Shown here piece by piece: positions 6,494 to 11,691 of a stretch of 11,691 nt of DNA (the stretch's first letter is position 1; each line of letters begins with the position of its first letter). The stretch is from positions 1 to 11,691 of the forward strand of contig JBDRGD010000103.1 of NCBI GenBank assembly GCA_043818095.1, written 5' to 3'. Source of the stretch: JBDRGD01 sp043818095. GTDB lineage: Bacteria > Chloroflexota > Dehalococcoidia > Dehalococcoidales > RBG-16-60-22. The notes beneath the pieces are model-generated. The model was not told the origin of the DNA and ran no database searches. It saw nothing but the letters and a program-made list of their open reading frames with translations. The translations under genes were made by a program, and so were the position numbers.

Positions 6494-7900
6494 TTAGGCC
6501 CGGGGGAGTTTCGGCGGGATGAGGGGCAGCGTCACGCGGAAGGTGCTGCCGCGGCCGGGCCGGCTTTCCGCGCGCACCTGCCCGCCGTGCGCCGCCACCA
6601 TCTGTTTGACGATGGCCAGGCCCAGACCGCTGCCCCCCTCCCTCCGGGAGCGGGAGCTCCCCGCGCGGTAGAACCGCTCAAAGACGTGCGGCAGGTCCTC
6701 CGGGCGAATGCCTTCCCCGGTGTCCGCCACGGCAATCTCGATTTCCTCGCGGCTGCCGGCGACGGTTACCGTGATGCCGCCGCCCTCAGGGGTGTGGCGG
6801 ATGGCGTTGGTCAGCAGGTTGGTGATGACCTGTTCCAGGCGGGCGGGGTCCACGACGGCTTCCGGTACCGCGCCGGGGGCGGACATCTGCAGCGACACCC
6901 GCTTTGCCGCGGCGGTTACCTCCTGGCGGGCCACGACGCGGCGCACCAGCGCCACGATATCGGTAGCGGCGAGGTCCAGGTTTAGCTGTCCCGATTCCGC
7001 CAGGGAGAGGTCGCGGAGGTCGCCCGTCAAACGGGCTAACAGGGTCGCCTGCTCCTTGATGGAGTACAGCCGCTCTTTATCCGGCTGGAAAACACCGTCG
7101 AGGATACCGTCGACGGTGCCCTCGATGACGGTCAGAGGGGTGCGCAGTTCGTGGGCGATGTCCGCGGTGAGCTGACGGCGGGACTGCTCGACTTTCTCCA
7201 GGCTGGAGGCCATCGCGTTGAACGAGTCCGCCAGCTCGCCGAGTTCATCCCGCGAGGTGACCGGCACCCGGTGCGCCAGGTCGCCGCGGGCGATGTGCCG
7301 CGCTCCCGTCATCAGCGCCCGGACGGGACGGGTAATCTGGCGGGTGAGCAGCAGCCCGGCAAGCAGGGCGATGACTGCCGCGATGAGTCCGGCCTGCCAG
7401 AGGGAGGCGTTGACCTGATGGAGGAAGTCCTCCTCCGCCGTGGGCATCATCGTCGTGTGTATATTCCGGCCCATCATCTGGCCCCGCCCCATCCCCATCG
7501 GTCCCGTGGTGATGGACATGAGGTAAAGCTGTCCCACCAGCCGGCTGTTCGCGGTGACGGGCGTGCCATTGCTCAGTCCCGTCTGCGCGGCGCTTCTCCC
7601 CAGCCAGTCCCCGCCGGTATCGACGACGACGTTCCCGGAGGCGTCAGCGACGACTATCCTCTCGTCGGGAGAGCGCAGCCGCGAGAGCATCGTATTTTGG
7701 ACGTCGCTCCAGCGCAGGCTGCCCGAGTAGGTCGTCCCCGCCTCGTCTGCCAGCACCTGGGCGAAAGCGGTATTGCCCCGGGCGACATACTGCTGGAACT
7801 CGCGGGCGGTGCTCAGGTTGGAGAGGTAGTACATCAACCCCACAGAAACCACCACGATGAGCAGCAGGGCGCCGCTCAGCTTCCAGTTCAACCGGCGCAC
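6494..7900 (-). CDS. Sensor histidine kinase, HAMP-containing, OmpR-partner type
   Basis: 468 residues. Membrane segment 1 at about 9-27, an extracytoplasmic loop 28-168, membrane segment 2 at 169-186, HAMP 187-238, and HisKA with the phosphorylated histidine H250 (DIAHELRTPL). The ATPase domain has all boxes: N box NLLTNAIRHT (361-370), G1 DTGEGI (393-398), F box FERFYR (407-412) and G2 GGSGLGLAI (422-430). It should autophosphorylate and pass phosphate to D53 of the regulator encoded just upstream. The outer loop has a Cache/PAS-like stretch (VADASGNVVVDTGG) and then MGMGRGQMMGRNIHTTMM at 135-152, rich in Met with a His, a possible metal-contact patch. The start is GTG with AGGAGAGG 6 nt ahead, inside the end of the regulator gene; the genes are 1 nt apart, implying coupled translation. 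The stimulus is unknown. Confidence 0.94.
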   Translation of the reverse strand: MRRLNWKLSGALLLIVVVSVGLMYYLSNLSTAREFQQYVARGNTAFAQVLADEAGTTYSGSLRWSDVQNTMLSRLRSPDERIVVADASGNVVVDTGGDWLGRSAAQTGLSNGTPVTANSRLVGQLYLMSITTGPMGMGRGQMMGRNIHTTMMPTAEEDFLHQVNASLWQAGLIAAVIALLAGLLLTRQITRPVRALMTGARHIARGDLAHRVPVTSRDELGELADSFNAMASSLEKVEQSRRQLTADIAHELRTPLTVIEGTVDGILDGVFQPDKERLYSIKEQATLLARLTGDLRDLSLAESGQLNLDLAATDIVALVRRVVARQEVTAAAKRVSLQMSAPGAVPEAVVDPARLEQVITNLLTNAIRHTPEGGGITVTVAGSREEIEIAVADTGEGIRPEDLPHVFERFYRAGSSRSRREGGSGLGLAIVKQMVAAHGGQVRAESRPGRGSTFRVTLPLIPPKLPRA

Positions 7901-7901
7901 C

Positions 7902-8585
<684 letters not shown>

Positions 8586-8616
8586 CGGTGCAGTTCCTCC
8601 GGGGCGTTTCGCCGTA

Positions 8617-8644
8617 ATTTTAACACTTTCATTGGCAATAGCAA
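8617..8644 (-). promoter_or_regulatory. Candidate promoter of the two-component genes
   Basis: Minus-strand -35 TTGCTA (8639-8644), 16-nt spacer, -10 TAAAAT (8617-8622, five of six). It sits directly after the hairpin that follows the secreted-protein gene, so the regulator and kinase could be expressed independently of that gene. Confidence 0.45.
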
Positions 8645-8649
8645 ATCGA

Positions 8650-8674
8650 AGGGGGGAAGATTGCCTTCCCCCCT
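8650..8674 (-). terminator. Terminator or attenuator hairpin after the secreted-protein gene
   Basis: Perfect 10-bp stem AGGGGGGAAG (8650-8659) and CTTCCCCCCT (8665-8674) with a 5-nt loop. Read leftward, the stem is followed by TTCGATTTGCT, only mildly T-rich, so termination may be incomplete and some transcripts may read on into the regulator gene. Confidence 0.6.
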
Positions 8675-8701
8675 CCTGTGCTTAACATGACCGGTTGTGG
8701 T

Positions 8702-9298
8702 TTACCGCGCCCAGCGGCCCATCATGCCGTGACCGCCGAAACCGGCACCGGCATTGTTGCGGGCACCGGCGTCGGAGTTAGTGCCCCAGCGCTGCATCAT
8801 GCCGGGACCGTAGCCTTCACCGGGCTGTCCGTAGCCGTTGCCGTAGCCGCAGGTCCCCGCCCATTCGGGGGCGCCGGTGGTGGTGCGGTTGACGGCCAGG
8901 CGGGTGTTTTCCTCCATCTGCTGGAGCATCAGTTCCGCCTGCTCCGGCGTCAGGTAGCCGTCAGCGACGCGTTCCTGGACGGCGGCGGTCCTGGTGGCCA
9001 TGATGGCGTTCACCAGCTCGTCCTCGCTGATGCCCTGCTCCGCGGCAATCTCCGCCAGGCTCTTGCCCGCCAGGCGCTGCTCGTGGAGCGCTTCCGGGGT
9101 GAGACCCAGCAGGTCCGCTGCCGCTTCGCTGCCGAGGTAACCCGCGCCGTGGCCGTGGAATCCCGCCCCGTCGCAGTACCCGGAGCCAAAGTCATCGGCG
9201 TCTCCCGGGCCGTGCGCGAAGACGGTGGTGCCGATGATGAGCGTCCCCAGGGCGACCACGCCCAGGATGACTGCCAGAAGCTTGAACCTCCGTTTCAT
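8702..9298 (-). CDS. Small secreted His/Met/Gly-rich protein linked to the two-component system
   Basis: 198 residues. A clear signal peptide (MKRR, hydrophobic core about 7-24, cleavage likely after TTVFA at 28) sends it outside the membrane. The mature part starts with an acidic, Gly/His-rich stretch (HGPGDADD, FHGHGAG). A helical central block 57-135 follows, with LLGLTPEALHEQ, GKSLAEIAAEQGISEDELV and LTPEQAELMLQQMEE. The Gly-rich tail holds two GMM-type motifs (GPGMMQRWG, GGHGMMGRW). Two cysteines, C42 and C150, could pair. The central block resembles small exported proteins (DUF2680-like, my impression) often found beside two-component genes; the LTPEQ helix recalls the LTxxQ motif of Spy and CpxP, but homology is not shown. 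The start has AAAGGAGGAC at 9305-9314. A role in metal binding or envelope-stress sensing is inference. Confidence 0.85.
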   Translation of the reverse strand: MKRRFKLLAVILGVVALGTLIIGTTVFAHGPGDADDFGSGYCDGAGFHGHGAGYLGSEAAADLLGLTPEALHEQRLAGKSLAEIAAEQGISEDELVNAIMATRTAAVQERVADGYLTPEQAELMLQQMEENTRLAVNRTTTGAPEWAGTCGYGNGYGQPGEGYGPGMMQRWGTNSDAGARNNAGAGFGGHGMMGRWAR

Positions 9299-9340
9299 TG
9301 TTTTGTCCTCCTTTCCTTATTTTCAGCCAGTTCCCTCTGG

Positions 9341-9346
9341 CTTATA
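9341..9346 (-). promoter_or_regulatory. Candidate -10 box of the secreted-protein gene
   Basis: TATAAG on the minus strand matches five of six -10 bases. No recognisable -35 lies at the right distance; instead that position is filled by the CTCCAT repeats, as expected for a promoter that depends on an activator. The box also overlaps the dyad AGCCAG (9325-9330)/CTGGCT (9337-9342), which would form a small stem near the start of the transcript. Confidence 0.4.
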
Positions 9347-9349
9347 TTT

Positions 9350-9384
9350 CCATTATGGAGGCGCAATATGGAGCAATTATGGAG
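9350..9384. repeat. Three phased direct repeats, candidate response-regulator operator
   Basis: On the plus strand three 11-mers end in ATGGAG: CCATTATGGAG (9350-9360), GCAATATGGAG (9363-9373) and CAATTATGGAG (9374-9384). On the coding strand they read CTCCATAA-like. The second and third abut exactly (11-bp period) and the first is 2 nt off (13 bp), so all lie near the same helix face. OmpR-family regulators bind head-to-tail repeats of this kind, and such a regulator is encoded downstream. Confidence 0.55.
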
Positions 9385-9439
9385 ACCATGTGGAAAGTCG
9401 GTGTGATTTGGGGAGGGGCTACGTCACCCCCTAAAAGCT

Positions 9440-9461
9440 AAGAGGGGCGCCAGCCCCTCTT
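9440..9461 (-). terminator. Intrinsic terminator of the molybdo-oxidoreductase gene
   Basis: Perfect 9-bp stem AAGAGGGGC (9440-9448) and GCCCCTCTT (9453-9461) with a 4-nt loop, 26 nt past the stop codon. Read leftward it is followed by AGCTTTTAGG, a short T-run. A second, weaker G/C dyad lies just beyond (about 9413-9432). This separates the oxidoreductase gene from the signalling genes. Confidence 0.68.
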
Positions 9462-9487
9462 GAACTCTCTGGCTTTGATATGTCCGG

Positions 9488-11611
9488 TTACGCCCGGTAA
9501 ACCTTACAGAGGAAGGAACGCCAGGACTCGGAGCCGGTATGGGGGTCGAAAGGGATATCGCCGGTGAGCATGTTGGCGTTAGCGTCCCGGTAGCCGTATT
9601 CCGGAGGGCCTTTCTCCGGGAACCACCAGCCGTGCGGCGCGTGCACCACGCCCGGGTGGATGCCGTCCCACAGGTGGGCGCGCATCTGGATTCTGCCGCC
9701 CCGGGGGCTTTCAATCCAGACCATGTCCCCGGCGCCGATGCCCAGTTTCCGGGCGGTATCCGGGTGGATGTCCACGAAGGGCTCGGGGTCGCGCTGGCGC
9801 AGCGATTTAATCTGGCGGCCCTCGGAGTGGAAGTAGCCCTCGTAGCGGGCGCCGGTAGTCATAATGAGGGGGAAATCCTTAAAGACCTCCGGGGTGGAGT
9901 AGGGGCTTTCCGGCGGCTCCACGTAGTCCGGCAGGGGGTCATAGCCCAGCGCAGCCACCTGCGAGGAGCTCAGTTCCACCTTGCCGGAGGGTGTGGCGAA
10001 GCCGTCCTGCTCGTATTTCCGGTAGCGCATCTTGCCCTTCAGGATTCCTATTTTCTTGAAGTCCTCGAAAGTAAGGCCGGCGGGCTTCAGCACCCAGTCG
10101 CAATACTCGCGGACGGTGCGCCAGGGAAAGACGTCCTCCAGTCCCATGCGCCGCGCCAGGTCGATGACGATCTGCTTGTCGTCGCGGCATTCCCCGATGG
10201 TCGCTACATTCTGGCGCAGGAGCACGCACCAGATGAAGTGCATATCCGCGACGTCATCCTGCTCCAGCCAGCTGGAGGCGGGCAGGACGATGTCCGCGTA
10301 CTGAGTGGTCGGCGTCATGAACAGCTCCGTCGCCACGATGAAGTCGATATTCTGCATCGCCTTGATGATTTTCTCCGGGGCGCTGCGGGCGACGAGCATG
10401 TTGGCGCCCATGACGAAAAGCGCCTTGATGGGGTAGGGCTTGCCGGTGATGGCGGTCTCATAGAAATCGTACGGGTGCACCTGGGGAAGAATCCGGTAAC
10501 GGTCCACCCCGATGCGCTGTGCCGCGATTTCCGGGGGGATGGGCGGCCCGGACATGGCCGGGTTGAGCCGGGGGGCCTGCACCACGATTTTCTCCGGCGG
10601 CACCCAGAAAACGTCCCCGCCGGGCACGTCCAGGTTGCCGGTAATGGCGGACAGGCAGAGAATCGCCCGGCTGGTCTGGAAGTTGTTGATGTTCTGGTCC
10701 ACGGAGACGCCCCACTGGATGCAGGCGGGCTTCGTGGTGGCGTAGGTGCGCGCCGCCTCCCTTATCTGTTCCGCGGGAATCCAGGTAATCTCGCTGACCC
10801 TCTCCGGGGTGTATTTCGCCACCCTTTCGCTGAGCTCGTCGAAGCCCACGGTCCAATTCGCCACGAAATCCTTATCGTAGAGCTTTTCCCCGATGATGAC
10901 GTTGAGCATGCCCAGCGCCAGGGCGTCATCGGTGCCGGGGCGTATCTGGAGCCACTGGTCGGCTTTCGCGGCGGTGGCCACTTTCCGCGGGTCGATGACA
11001 ATCGTTTTCGTGTCGGGGCGGCGCATCGTTTGGGAAAGCTGGTGGCCGCACATACCGTCCGAGGCGCCGGCGAGGATGACGTTACAGCCCCAGACGATAA
11101 CGCATTTCGGGTAAACGCCGCCGAAGCCGTAGTAATCGCAAATCGGGAGGTTGCCGCAGGTCATTGCTGAGGACGCCAGCCGGGGCGAATAGCAGATATG
11201 GCCGCCCCCGAAGCGGTTGGGGGTACCTAGGGCGCGGACGAAGCGCCCGAAGAGGACGGAGTAAGGGCGGCCCGTGCCGGAGGTGGCGGCGATGGACAGG
11301 ACGCCGTGCTCCTTTTTTACCCGGAGAAACTCGCTGGCGACGGTATCCAGCGCCTCGTCCCAGCTGATGCGCTGCCACTTGTTCTCGCCGCGGGCGCCCG
11401 CGCGCTTCAGGGGGTAATGGAGGCGGTCGGGATGGTAAAGCAGCTCCGGTGAGGCCCGTCCCTTGGTACAGGTGTAGCCCTGTGAGGTGGGGCAGTCCGG
11501 GTCCCCGGTGATTTTGGTGACCCTGCCGTCCTTCAGGTGCACCAGGACGCCGCAGACCCCGTGGCACATGCGGCACGTGGATTTGACGATCGTCTCTCCT
11601 GAGCTTGCCAT
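9488..11611 (-). CDS. Molybdenum/tungsten bis-pterin oxidoreductase (DMSO-reductase superfamily), cytoplasmic
   Basis: 707 residues from the ATG at 11611, set by GGGGAGGT at 11617-11624. The N-terminal 4Fe-4S cysteines are C13, C16, C20 and C48 (CRMCHGVC, then YTCTKGR). Pterin-binding domains follow, with VIVWGCN (171-177) and VIDPRK (205-210). C140 in GGHICYSP stands where this family places its metal ligand, so Cys ligation is likely. The C-terminal dinucleotide-binding domain spans about 580-707 (VHAPHGWWFPEKG). The stretch LYDKDFVANW...GFDEL (244-260) closely resembles acetylene hydratase and related soluble enzymes, but the residue after the second cluster cysteine is H17, not the Asp that acetylene hydratase uses, so hydratase activity is doubtful. 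There is no twin-arginine signal, and no electron-transfer or anchor subunit follows before the terminator. Substrate unknown. Confidence 0.93.
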   Translation of the reverse strand: MASSGETIVKSTCRMCHGVCGVLVHLKDGRVTKITGDPDCPTSQGYTCTKGRASPELLYHPDRLHYPLKRAGARGENKWQRISWDEALDTVASEFLRVKKEHGVLSIAATSGTGRPYSVLFGRFVRALGTPNRFGGGHICYSPRLASSAMTCGNLPICDYYGFGGVYPKCVIVWGCNVILAGASDGMCGHQLSQTMRRPDTKTIVIDPRKVATAAKADQWLQIRPGTDDALALGMLNVIIGEKLYDKDFVANWTVGFDELSERVAKYTPERVSEITWIPAEQIREAARTYATTKPACIQWGVSVDQNINNFQTSRAILCLSAITGNLDVPGGDVFWVPPEKIVVQAPRLNPAMSGPPIPPEIAAQRIGVDRYRILPQVHPYDFYETAITGKPYPIKALFVMGANMLVARSAPEKIIKAMQNIDFIVATELFMTPTTQYADIVLPASSWLEQDDVADMHFIWCVLLRQNVATIGECRDDKQIVIDLARRMGLEDVFPWRTVREYCDWVLKPAGLTFEDFKKIGILKGKMRYRKYEQDGFATPSGKVELSSSQVAALGYDPLPDYVEPPESPYSTPEVFKDFPLIMTTGARYEGYFHSEGRQIKSLRQRDPEPFVDIHPDTARKLGIGAGDMVWIESPRGGRIQMRAHLWDGIHPGVVHAPHGWWFPEKGPPEYGYRDANANMLTGDIPFDPHTGSESWRSFLCKVYRA

Positions 11612-11655
11612 GGCATACCTCCCCGCGGCATGATATCCCTGAGAATATATTAAAT

Positions 11656-11686
11656 ATAATAAGCCCGGACGGGCGTGTTTTGTCAA
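11656..11686 (-). promoter_or_regulatory. Promoter of the oxidoreductase gene with dyad in a long spacer
   Basis: Minus-strand -35 TTGACA (11681-11686, perfect), a 19-nt spacer and -10 TATTAT (11656-11661, five of six) in an AT-rich tract. The spacer contains the inverted repeat GCCCG-TC-CGGGC (11663-11674). The spacer is longer than the optimal 17 nt, a layout seen at promoters controlled by MerR-type regulators, though the dyad is short and slightly off centre. Confidence 0.55.
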
Positions 11687-11691
11687 TGTTT

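Noticed and set aside
9539..11170. Long plus-strand open frame of 543 codons opposite the oxidoreductase gene
   Set aside because: It is a by-product of GC-rich codon use. It lies wholly within a well-supported gene and its translation shows no recognisable domain.
9488..11611. Assignment of the oxidoreductase as acetylene hydratase
   Set aside because: Local similarity is clear, but the key Asp beside the second cluster cysteine is replaced by His, so the specific name is not justified.
11612..11686. 25-residue extension of the oxidoreductase from a TTG at 11686
   Set aside because: The TTG is part of the perfect -35 box, and a strong ribosome binding site marks the ATG at 11611. The extension has no twin-arginine motif.

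Overview
The window is a GC-rich bacterial segment in which every gene I can support is read from the minus strand (right to left). It holds one tRNA and nine protein genes, with no mobile element, CRISPR array or rRNA. The genes suggest an anaerobic or facultatively anaerobic organic-acid user: a molybdenum/tungsten bis-pterin oxidoreductase, an iron-sulfur flavoenzyme and a TRAP carboxylate transporter. The Pro-Ala linker behind the lipobox of the TRAP binding protein and the small exported His/Met/Gly-rich protein resemble what I know from Chloroflexota (Dehalococcoidia-type) and some Firmicutes. That assignment is an impression, not a demonstrated result.

Layout in transcription order, right to left. 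(1) 9488-11611: a cytoplasmic Mo/W-bisPGD oxidoreductase with its own promoter (perfect -35, 19-nt spacer holding a small dyad) and its own terminator at 9440-9461. (2) 6494-9298: a signalling module made of a small secreted protein, an OmpR-class response regulator and a sensor histidine kinase. The secreted-protein gene has three helically phased direct repeats upstream, which look like an OmpR-family operator, and a strong hairpin behind it. (3) 151-6290: a probable operon of TRAP transporter genes (binding lipoprotein P, small permease Q, large permease M), then a three-cofactor old-yellow-enzyme type enoate reductase, then a metallo-beta-lactamase-fold hydrolase. (4) 2-74: tRNA-Glu(CTC), whose promoter starts right after the hydrolase stop codon.

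How the genes may work together. The TRAP system should import an organic acid with a Na+ or H+ gradient. The flavoenzyme could reduce a C=C bond in it or in its thioester, and the metallo-hydrolase could cleave an ester, lactone or thioester. The substrate cannot be read from the sequence. The signalling module resembles the logic of Cpx or Zra systems (secreted sensor protein plus two-component pair), with a Met/His-rich stretch in the sensor loop that hints at metal or envelope sensing. No copies of the CTCCAT repeats occur upstream of the TRAP genes, so regulation of the transport operon by this pair is not supported.

No intergenic stretch exceeds 300 bases. Those of note (75-150, 3114-3185, 5025-5249, 6291-6493, 8586-8701, 9299-9487 and 11612-11691) are covered by regulatory entries or by the note on 5025-5249.
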